Made by a program: the position numbers and the translations under genes. From the NCBI GenBank assembly GCA_038226175.1, contig JBBRQP010000087.1, positions 1 to 11,724 of the forward strand: a stretch of DNA of 11,724 nucleotides, written 5' to 3'. The number at the start of each line of letters is the position of its first letter. Positions within the stretch are counted from its first letter, which is position 1. Below are positions 6,703 to 11,724 of the stretch, one piece after another. The notes beneath the pieces were generated by a model. It had not been told where the DNA came from. It searched no databases and was given only the letters and a program-made list of their open reading frames with translations. This stretch comes from JBBRQP01 sp038226175. Lineage in GTDB: Bacteria > Cyanobacteriota > Cyanobacteriia > Gloeobacterales > Anthocerotibacteraceae.

Positions 6703-7467
6703 ATGAATCTCACCCGCATTGACCTCAATTCGTGGCTAGTGCAGATGGCTGGACACACCATATTACTTGACCCCTGGTTGACCAGGGACTTGACATTTTA
6801 TGGACAACCTTGGCTATTTAGAGCGCGGCAAGCCAACCCGATTTTTACGCCACAGACCTTGCCGACTATCGATATTCTCCTGTTATCTCAGGGCTTAGAT
6901 GATCATTGCCATCGCCCAACATTAGCGCAACTTGACCATGCTTTGCCTGTGGTGGCCTCCGCTGCTGCTGCTAAAGTCGTCAGTGATCTAGGTTACCAAA
7001 ATATTCATTTACTCAAACCCGGTGCTTCTTATCATCTAGGAGACCTAGAGATCCAGGCGATGAGCGGTGCTCAGGTCGGTATGGACTTAGAAAATGGCTA
7101 TTTGCTAAGGGATCACAGTAGCGGGCTGAGCCTCTATTACGAACCTCACGGTGCTAGCTCAGCAAATTCGGCTTATGTGCCTAGCCAAGCTGATATTTTG
7201 TTGGTTCCGGTAGTAGGTCAGATTTTTCCACTACTCGGACAAGTAATTATGGGCAAGACTGAAGTTTTGGGCTTAGTCCAACAGCTCCAACCGCGCTTTG
7301 TCATACCTACGACCCAGGCTGAAGTGACCATCGAAGGCATATTACCCAACTTGACCCAAACTATAGGCAGCCTAGAAGAATTTCGTCATGCCCTAGCCCG
7401 AGATTATCCAGAGGTAAAATTTTTGACACCCGCCCCCGGTGAGACCTTGATCCTCGAACCCGCCTAA
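6703..7467 (+). CDS. MBL-fold hydrolase-like protein with altered metal motif
   Basis: The 254-residue protein has a metallo-beta-lactamase-like layout of the UlaG/L-ascorbate-lactonase type: NSWLVQMAGHTILLDPWL (9-26) forms the first strands, followed by DILLLSQGLDDHCH (57-70), later LYYEPHG and ADILLVPV, and a C-terminal VIPTT. The canonical HxHxDH is altered: the first two histidines are Gln63 and Leu65, while Asp67 and His68 remain, with an extra His70. Metal binding may therefore be reduced or different. I recall the same SQGLDDH variant in cyanobacterial and plant chloroplast homologues, so this is likely a lineage trait. An in-frame GTG exists at 6670, but the ATG at 6703 matches the usual short N-terminus. 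The stop directly abuts the DUF2358 start, making this the first gene of a three-gene operon. Confidence 0.8.
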   Translation: MNLTRIDLNSWLVQMAGHTILLDPWLTRDLTFYGQPWLFRARQANPIFTPQTLPTIDILLLSQGLDDHCHRPTLAQLDHALPVVASAAAAKVVSDLGYQNIHLLKPGASYHLGDLEIQAMSGAQVGMDLENGYLLRDHSSGLSLYYEPHGASSANSAYVPSQADILLVPVVGQIFPLLGQVIMGKTEVLGLVQQLQPRFVIPTTQAEVTIEGILPNLTQTIGSLEEFRHALARDYPEVKFLTPAPGETLILEPA

Positions 7468-7851
7468 ATGGATATTCTGGAAGTCCTCAAGGCCGATTAT
7501 CAGCGTTTCCCACGCGACCAAACCTATAGTATCTATGCTGAGCAGGTTTATTTCCAAGACCCCCTAAGTCGTTTTCGGGGTGTCAGCCGCTATCGGCAAA
7601 TGATTAGCTTAATTGAGGCTTGGTTTCGGCAACCCCAACTCACTTTGCATCAAATCAAACGCCTTGAGCATCACATAGAAACCCGTTGGACACTGACTTG
7701 GCAGGCACCCTTACCCTGGCAGCCGCGTATTACGATTAGCGGTTGGAGTGAACTCAAGCTCAATGACCAAAATTTGATCATTTCTCATATAGACTATTGG
7801 CAATGCTCACCTTGGTCAGTATTGAGGCAACACTTGGGGCGTAAACCATGA
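7468..7851 (+). CDS. DUF2358 family protein (cyanobacteria and plastids)
   Basis: This 127-residue soluble protein reads as DUF2358, an NTF2/SnoaL-like alpha-beta fold shared by cyanobacteria and plants. Matching segments are LKADYQRFPRDQTYSIYAEQVYFQDPLSRFRGV at about 6-39, ETRWTLTW.APLPWQPRI.ISGWSELKL in the middle, and LIISHIDYW near 103-111. No biochemical function is known to me. The ATG immediately follows the TAA of the MBL gene with no gap, and its own TGA overlaps the scpA start as ATGA. All three genes must therefore be on one mRNA and are probably translationally coupled. The length is normal for the family and nothing looks damaged. Confidence 0.9.
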   Translation: MDILEVLKADYQRFPRDQTYSIYAEQVYFQDPLSRFRGVSRYRQMISLIEAWFRQPQLTLHQIKRLEHHIETRWTLTWQAPLPWQPRITISGWSELKLNDQNLIISHIDYWQCSPWSVLRQHLGRKP

Positions 7852-8576
7852 CGCAAGATGCAATTGCTTTACTGTTAGATTTGGCGCAACGGGGCGAGGT
7901 TGATCCCTGGGATATCGACGTAGTGCAGCTAACCGACCGTTTTTTGGCCTCCTTGGGGCAGTTGACCAGTCGCGATCTTGGTATTACAGGCCAAGCGTTA
8001 TTTTATGCCTCAGTACTAATTCATCTCAAAGCCCAAGTCCTCGAAGCACAGACTTTTCCTCTGGTAACCGTCGATGAATCTTTTATCCTGGACGAACCCT
8101 CAGACTTACTAAATTTCGCGATCCCCCTTGAGCAAGTTCTCAAACGCCGTCTTGCCGCGCCCCAAAATCTGCCTACCCGTCCCTTGACCCTCGAAGACCT
8201 GCTCGCTCACCTCAAGGCCGCCGAACGTCTTGAACGCCAAGAACGCTTACCCTTACGCACACCGAGTCCACGTAGTGCCGTGCGCTCGATGGAACAGATT
8301 AAAGAACTAGCCCACCAAGAAAACCTCGAAGCCCTGATCCTTGAAGTTAAAGCAACGCTCGCTAACTATTTTCAAGTTGCGTCCGTGATTGGCCTAGACG
8401 AGATGATGACCCGTAGTAGTGATGGCTTAGGCATATTTTTGGCATTGCTCTTTCTGACGACCCGTGGCCTGATTGACCTAGAGCAAGATGAGTTTTATGG
8501 CGATATTTTGGTGCGCCCTGGCTTAGGTTGGTCATCACCCGTTAGCAGCGCAGACCTCGTGAGCGACACAGTTTGA
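7848..8576 (+). CDS. scpA: Segregation and condensation protein A (kleisin subunit of SMC-ScpAB)
   Basis: ScpA is the kleisin that bridges the heads of the SMC dimer and recruits ScpB to compact and segregate the chromosome. The 242-residue product shows the N-terminal helix with LLLDLAQRGEVDPWDIDVVQLTDRFLASL (7-35) and the following ALFYASVLIHLKAQVLE helix, both typical of ScpA. A charged linker follows (about 120-150), then a C-terminal winged-helix region with LEALILEVKATLANYFQV and FLALLFLTTRGLIDLEQDEFYGDILV, the SMC-head-binding part. The length matches the family. The start overlaps the DUF2358 stop (ATGA), so it is the third gene of the operon. The last 35 bases overlap a convergent GloVer gene. 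scpB is not in the window. Confidence 0.93.
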   Translation: MTQDAIALLLDLAQRGEVDPWDIDVVQLTDRFLASLGQLTSRDLGITGQALFYASVLIHLKAQVLEAQTFPLVTVDESFILDEPSDLLNFAIPLEQVLKRRLAAPQNLPTRPLTLEDLLAHLKAAERLERQERLPLRTPSPRSAVRSMEQIKELAHQENLEALILEVKATLANYFQVASVIGLDEMMTRSSDGLGIFLALLFLTTRGLIDLEQDEFYGDILVRPGLGWSSPVSSADLVSDTV

Positions 8577-9813
8577 AAATCGTACCCCCAAAGGGCGTAC
8601 TACCGCCATTACCCGAAGTCGTGCCGTAAAGTAGACCCGAACTAGTCTGAAGTATTTCGCCATAGGGATTAGCCCCATCGTTACAGGGTACGCCCGTCAC
8701 ACAAAATGAATAGAGCATCTTGAAGGTGGTGCCATCGGTTTTGACCTGATAGGTTGTGCCATGACCACCAAGGCCGCCTTGATAGGTTGTCCCATACAGC
8801 CAGCCGCCATTACCCACCGTCACCCCAGCATAGGGATTAGCCCCTTGGGTCACCCCATCGAAAGTAACTAATTTAGTAAAGCTAGTCCCATCTTTTTTGA
8901 CCCGATAGAGCGTGCCAAAACTCGGTCCCACCGTCGTGCCATAGAGATAACCATCACTGCTTTCACTGACCCCTGCATAGGGATTAGCGCCATTACTGAC
9001 GCTATCAAAATTGACAATCGGGTTAAATCCCGTCCCATCTTTTTGGACTTTATACACGGTGCCGTAGTTATGGGCTCCGCCTTGGTAGGTTGTGCCATAG
9101 AGATAGCCATCACTGCCCTCAATTACTCCAGCCTGAGGTCTACTGTAGAGATAAAGTAACGTTTTAAACTCTGTACCGTCTTTTTTGACTCTGTAGAGAG
9201 TTCCATAAAAATAAAATTCATCAAAGGGCATACTGTATTGGGTTGTGCCATAAAGATACCCGTCACTAGCCTCGATCACCCCAGCTGTCGGGATACTGCC
9301 ACTAGTCGAACCATTAAACGTAACTAACGTCGAAAACTCCGTGCCATCTTTTTTGAGCCGATAGAGCGTGCCGCAGCCTAAACCGCAACCCGAACTATTG
9401 CCACCATTAGAGGAGGTGCCATATAGATAACCATCACTGCCTTCAGTTACGCCAGCCAGTAGGTAACTGCCATTACTATAAAAGTCAAAGCTGACCAAAC
9501 TAACAAACCCTGTGCCATCTTTTTTGATTTTATAAACAGTTCCAAAGCCATCTTCACCGCCACTTGCTGTGGTGCCATAAAGGTAGCCATCACTGCCTTC
9601 GATCAGCCCAGAATGGGGTGTATAGCCGCCACCAGAGGTCTCAAAACTATGCATGGTTGTGAGGGTAGAGGTTTGGGCTAGAGCTGCCGGGAAGAGCGCA
9701 AAAAAACAAACTAGCCAACCAAACAGCCATAAGTTAAGTAATTTTGCGGGATCAAAACGAGAAAAAAAACTGATAACAGACCCTACATCAAACCGAGATT
9801 TGCTTGCATACAT
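8542..9813 (-). CDS. Secreted GloVer tandem-repeat protein (likely beta-propeller)
   Basis: The 423-residue product has a long N-terminus, then a hydrophobic export signal (about 25-45, KLLNLWLFGWLVCFF...) ending ALA-Q, with cleavage near 46. The mature protein is seven copies of a 49-57-residue repeat with the core GVIEGSDGYLYGTT...GTLYRVKKDGTEF. This is the GloVer repeat, named from Gloeobacter and Verrucomicrobia. Seven units with short beta strands fit a seven-bladed propeller (inference). Family members often carry a C-terminal sorting anchor; here the last repeat (GGTIFKL) is followed by only eight residues, CRSRGLRC, which lie antisense to the end of scpA, and no anchor is seen. The ATG at 9813 is preferred to an upstream TTG at 9840. 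It is probably extracellular or periplasmic; ligand unknown. Confidence 0.85.
   Translation of the reverse strand: MYASKSRFDVGSVISFFSRFDPAKLLNLWLFGWLVCFFALFPAALAQTSTLTTMHSFETSGGGYTPHSGLIEGSDGYLYGTTASGGEDGFGTVYKIKKDGTGFVSLVSFDFYSNGSYLLAGVTEGSDGYLYGTSSNGGNSSGCGLGCGTLYRLKKDGTEFSTLVTFNGSTSGSIPTAGVIEASDGYLYGTTQYSMPFDEFYFYGTLYRVKKDGTEFKTLLYLYSRPQAGVIEGSDGYLYGTTYQGGAHNYGTVYKVQKDGTGFNPIVNFDSVSNGANPYAGVSESSDGYLYGTTVGPSFGTLYRVKKDGTSFTKLVTFDGVTQGANPYAGVTVGNGGWLYGTTYQGGLGGHGTTYQVKTDGTTFKMLYSFCVTGVPCNDGANPYGEILQTSSGLLYGTTSGNGGSTPFGGTIFKLCRSRGLRC
8569..9609 (-). repeat. Seven GloVer protein-coding tandem repeats
   Basis: The repeat units begin at the glycine of G-[LV]-I-E-G-S-D-G-Y-L-Y-G-T-T, with spacings of 52, 57, 51, 52, 49 and 55 codons. 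Units 1-5 keep SDGYLYGT exactly. Unit 6 drifts to NGGWLYGTT and unit 7 to SSGLLYGTT. DNA of the SDGYLYGT core is nearly identical between units, so slippage or recombination could change copy number. Confidence 0.85.
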
Positions 9814-9953
9814 GAATAAATAAAACCTGACTAGATACAATCATCATAGATTTGTCTATCCGTAAATTCAACTAGACAACGGGTTAATTTTGGTAAAGAA
9901 AATGTCTCCCCATCCCAGTTCGGCATCCGTGTTAGAGTTGTAAAGCGTCTTTT

Positions 9954-10038
9954 GGAGAGGTGGCCGAGTGGTCTAAGGCGCAGCACTGGAAATGCTGTGT
10001 AGGGCAACTTACCGTGGGTTCGAATCCCACCCTCTCCG
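9954..10038 (+). tRNA. tRNA-Ser (anticodon GGA)
   Basis: A full class II tRNA of 85 bases. The acceptor arm GGAGAGG (9954-9960) pairs with CCTCTCC (10031-10037), followed by discriminator G at 10038. The D-arm contains the TGGCCGAGTGGTCTAAGGC motif. The anticodon stem AGCAC...TGCT flanks GGA at 9988-9990, which reads UCC and UCU serine codons. A long variable arm (TGTAGGGCAACTTACC) is typical of tRNA-Ser, and the T-loop is GTTCGAATC. CCA is not encoded. An IS remnant begins about 100 bases downstream, so the gene may have marked an insertion-prone site; no duplicated 3' end was seen in the window. Confidence 0.97.
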
Positions 10039-10139
10039 TACTTTTGTCTTGTTGACTAGGGCATGTCATCAATTAAGCTAGGTGACGATAGCGGGTAAGT
10101 GGATGGCTTCTAGAAAATTACAAGCGGAATTATACAGAA

Positions 10140-10580
10140 TGACCTTCCCCGGAATTAATGGATACCTCGTTAGAGTTGTTTCGTTAGCAGAAGGCCGTCA
10201 TGAATTCCAAGAAACATCGTATTTTTACCGCTGAGCAGAAAGCAGAGGCCGCCCGTATCGTCGAACAATCGGGAAAACCCATCGCCCAAATTGCCAGGAA
10301 AATGGGTATTAGTAAATAGACATTAAATAAATGGGTCAGTTACGCTCGCGTCGAAGGCAAGAGCAGAGCACTCCACAAAGTCCTTTGACAACCCAGAGCG
10401 TCAATAATTAGTGCGCTTACGCCGCGAGCTTAAACGGGTGGAGATGGAGCGTGACTTTTTATAGCTTGCCGCTGATGTGCCGGGTACTTCAGGTCTCGGG
10501 CAGTGATTATTCCCGTCCCGTAGCCCCAATGTAGCCTTAGCCCAACAGGTTCAGCAAATCCATAGCTCACTCAGTCCTGC
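10140..10580 (+). mobile_element. Decayed IS3-family insertion sequence remnant
   Basis: A plausible left end TGACCTTCCCCGGAATTAAT begins at 10140, about 60 bases ahead of the orfA start, as in many IS3-family elements. It is followed by broken orfA and a fragment resembling the start of orfB (LAQQVQQIHSS near 10532). No matching right-hand inverted repeat is visible before the methyltransferase gene at 10631, so the element is truncated. The right limit is approximate. Confidence 0.65.
10200..10480 (+). pseudogene. IS3-family transposase OrfA, broken by stops and a frameshift
   Basis: Translation from the ATG at 10200 gives FTAEQKAEAARIVEQSGKPI, then AQIARKMGISK, then an in-frame TAG at 10317, and continues TLNKWVSYARVEGKS. 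This is the helix-turn-helix of IS3/IS911-type OrfA. A second stop (TGA) lies at 10386. After a +1 shift the reading resumes with NPERQ, a TAA, LVRLRRELKRVEMERDFL, a TAG and LAAD, matching the leucine-zipper tail of OrfA (typically RLRREN...ERDILKKA). With at least four lesions it cannot make functional transposase. The decay indicates an old insertion. Confidence 0.85.
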
Positions 10581-10630
10581 TGGTCAGTGAGCTAGGTTAT
10601 TAGGAAACTCACGCACAACCACATCTCAAA

Positions 10631-11329
10631 ATGGCAAATCAAGAATCAGCCATAGTTTTCGACCAAGAGCGCGCTTCATCTTACGATAAGCGTTTCTCTA
10701 AGTTGGCACCCCTGCGCGAGACCCTACATCTACTGATCAGTACGGTATTTTCTAACCTTCCTGACACAGCCAGAATTCTCTGTGTAGGTGCAGGGACTGG
10801 TTTGGAGCTAGCCTATCTCGCCCAGAAGTTTTCCCATTGGACTTTTACTGCTGTCGAGCCTTCTGCCGCGATGCTAGATATTTGTCGTAGTCGCGCCCAT
10901 GACTGCGGCTATGCATCTCGTTGTGTGTTTCACGAAGGCTATCTTGACTCGCTTCCAGATTCTGGCTCCTTTCACGCGGCTACATCACTTCTAGTTTCTC
11001 ATTTCATTCTTTCGTTAGAAGCGCGGACAGACTTTTTTCGCCAAATCGCAGAGCGACTTTTGCCCAATGGCTATCTGGCGAGTGCCGATTTAGCTTCTGA
11101 TATGTCGTCCACAGCCTACAAAGAACTTCTCCAAGTCTGGCTACGCCTACTAGAAGAAGCAGGTTTGCCTGCCGAAGAGATTGAGAGCTTTCGTGTTTCG
11201 TATGGCCGTGATGTAGGCATCTTGCCACCGCAAGAGGTCGCGGCAATTATTAGTTCGGGCGGCTTTACTAACCCTGTTTTATTTCTCCAGACGGGTCTTA
11301 TTCATGCCTGGTATGCGAAACGAACTTAA
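10631..11329 (+). CDS. Class I SAM-dependent methyltransferase, substrate unknown
   Basis: The 232-residue protein has a Rossmann methyltransferase fold. Motif I is ARILCVGAGTGLEL (47-60), with the ribose-binding acid Glu76 in TAVEPSAAMLD (73-83). A FHEGYLDSLP segment follows as the adenine-binding region, then AATSLLVSHFIL and a C-terminal HAWYAKR. The N-terminal FDQERASSYDKRFSKLAPLRE recalls CmoA/YecO-like enzymes and a family common in Proteobacteria, but no substrate can be assigned. It stands alone between a dead IS3 remnant and an interrupted efflux gene, a context that suits recent acquisition. The ATG at 10631 lacks an obvious ribosome binding site. Confidence 0.88.
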   Translation: MANQESAIVFDQERASSYDKRFSKLAPLRETLHLLISTVFSNLPDTARILCVGAGTGLELAYLAQKFSHWTFTAVEPSAAMLDICRSRAHDCGYASRCVFHEGYLDSLPDSGSFHAATSLLVSHFILSLEARTDFFRQIAERLLPNGYLASADLASDMSSTAYKELLQVWLRLLEEAGLPAEEIESFRVSYGRDVGILPPQEVAAIISSGGFTNPVLFLQTGLIHAWYAKRT

Positions 11330-11344
11330 ACCGTCGCCTAACCA

Positions 11345-11376
11345 GCCGTAGCGGTCGGACGAACCTGAGCGTTCGT
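11345..11376 (+). terminator. Weak candidate terminator hairpins after the methyltransferase
   Basis: Two small stems follow the stop: GCCG/CGGT around TAG (11345-11354, one wobble pair) and ACGAAC/GTTCGT around CTGAGC (11359-11376). No T-tract follows, so intrinsic termination is doubtful. Confidence 0.25.
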
Positions 11377-11493
11377 TATGCTGCTGATTAATCGGTGAGG
11401 GTACAGCTGAAAGCCTACCTGTCAGTGCTCCTAGAATTAATGACGCCCTTACTAGAATCAAGGGGAGAGATGATCTGAGTAGACTTGCCAAAA

Positions 11494-11510
11494 ATGAGAA
11501 TAATTCTCAT
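11494..11510. promoter_or_regulatory. Fur-family operator-like palindrome upstream of the RND gene
   Basis: ATGAGAATAATTCTCAT is a perfect 8-1-8 palindrome centred at 11502. Its core TGAGAATAATTCTCA fits the 7-1-7 layout TGATAATNATTATCA recognised by Fur-family repressors (Fur, Zur, PerR). It lies 29 bases ahead of the RND permease ATG at 11540. Regulation by iron or another metal is inferred, and the sequence alone does not say which family member binds. Confidence 0.6.
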
Positions 11511-11539
11511 AATAAGCTCAGGTTCTGATTAGAGTTGTC

Positions 11540-11593
11540 ATGCGTTGGAATATTTCAGCTTGGGCTATTCGGCAACCGCTCCCGACACTAGTA
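11540..11593 (+). pseudogene. RND efflux permease, 5' fragment interrupted by an IS element
   Basis: The ATG at 11540 encodes MRWNISAWAIRQPLPTLV, which closely resembles the conserved start of AcrB-type RND permeases (M..NISAWSIRNP.P..V), an inner-membrane proton-driven pump of about 1,000 residues. The reading then leaves the family abruptly (GSHK) and stops at TAG 11606. The breakpoint is near 11589-11593, just where an IS630-like element seems to begin. A preceding membrane-fusion-protein gene, often upstream of such permeases, is absent. The rest of the gene may lie beyond the IS, outside the window. Only about 18 residues support this call. Confidence 0.65.
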
Positions 11594-11724
11594 GGCAGCC
11601 ACAAGTAGGTTGACGAATAAAAAATGAGGAAAAATGAGGGTATACCGAATACAGCCACAGGGGTACCCGTGCAGAAAAAATACGTTGTCCAGCTGTCTGA
11701 ACCAGAAAGACAAGATCTGCTAGC
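11589..11724 (+). mobile_element. IS630-family insertion sequence, left end (continues beyond the window)
   Basis: The element appears to enter the RND gene at a TA (11589-11590 or 11592-11593), as expected for IS630/Tc1-type insertion at TA. About 80 bases later the transposase frame starts. The opposite end and the duplicated TA are outside the window, so the boundary is inferred. A 10-bp tandem duplication (AAAAATGAGG twice, 11620-11639) lies inside it. Confidence 0.55.
11669..11724 (+). CDS. IS630-family transposase, N-terminal part
   Basis: GTG at 11669 opens a frame reading MQKKYVVQLSEPERQDLL that runs off the window. This matches the N-terminus I recall for IS630-type DDE transposases (M.KKY.V.L...ER..L), which leads into a helix-turn-helix. 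An in-frame ATG at 11624 would add 15 residues. The catalytic DDE domain is not visible, so integrity is unknown. Confidence 0.7.
   Translation, partial: MQKKYVVQLSEPERQDLL

Noticed and set aside
8868..9122. Methionine-rich 84-codon minus-strand frame inside the GloVer gene
   Set aside because: It is a shifted reading of the repeats; its own repetition comes from the GloVer units.
8569..9609. CRISPR-like periodicity
   Set aside because: The period of about 150-170 bases corresponds to an in-frame protein repeat, not 25-40 base repeats with unique spacers.
11332..11382. Possible integron attC site after the methyltransferase (GCCTAAC ... GTTATGC around small stems)
   Set aside because: The right-hand core deviates from GTTRRRY, the total is only about 46 bases (attC sites are usually 57 or more), no matching site precedes the gene, and no integrase is present.
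11395..11478. Short open frame reading VRVQLKAYLSVLLELMTPLLESRGEMI
   Set aside because: Only 28 codons, starts with GTG, no ribosome binding site and no recognised family; it may be a remnant but cannot be supported.
11004..11491. Minus-strand frames opposite the methyltransferase and its downstream gap
   Set aside because: Antisense shadows of a clear methyltransferase with full motifs; no family signature or ribosome binding site.

Overview
The window looks like chromosomal DNA from a cyanobacterium, most likely an early-branching Gloeobacter-type lineage. This is inferred from gene content. The saccharopine-dehydrogenase-like oxidoreductase, the DUF2358 protein, the variant metallo-beta-lactamase (MBL) fold protein and the ScpA form resemble cyanobacterial families as I remember them, and the GloVer repeat takes its name from Gloeobacter and Verrucomicrobia. 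Blocks counted by hand are about 47-53% G+C in the central genes, lower than I recall for Gloeobacter itself, so the genus is left open. No database search was possible.

Layout. Positions 1-2693 are an A+T-richer, minus-strand accessory segment: an egtD-type histidine methyltransferase with a 153-aa unknown gene behind it, then a 61-aa gene, a possible 41-aa gene, and a 181-aa protein that seems to have lost its C-terminal nuclease-like part. Positions 2784-3988 hold a plus-strand pair, the oxidoreductase and a 74-aa partner, overlapping by one base. Positions 4002-6606 hold a minus-strand pair: an HscA-type Hsp70 chaperone and a secreted LolA-like protein. A short divergent promoter region leads into a compact plus-strand operon at 6703-8576: MBL-fold protein, DUF2358 protein and ScpA. 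Converging on it, and overlapping the last 35 bases of scpA, is a secreted seven-repeat GloVer protein (8542-9813).

From 9954 onward the region looks like a recombination-prone site. It contains an intact tRNA-Ser(GGA), a decayed IS3-family element, a stand-alone SAM-dependent methyltransferase, a Fur-type 17-bp palindrome, and the first 16-18 codons of an RND efflux permease. That permease is cut off by what appears to be an IS630-family element running out of the window.

How the genes work together: ScpA is the kleisin of the SMC-ScpAB chromosome-segregation complex, and its tight coupling to two uncharacterised cyanobacterial proteins is the clearest functional link here. EgtD would start ergothioneine synthesis, but no egtB is present. 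The HscA-like chaperone lies without iscU, hscB or fdx. I did not find a complete unknown defence or mobile system. The most notable points are the interrupted, Fur-box-preceded RND gene, the orphan HscA, the GloVer protein, the MBL-DUF2358-ScpA operon and the truncated nuclease-like gene.
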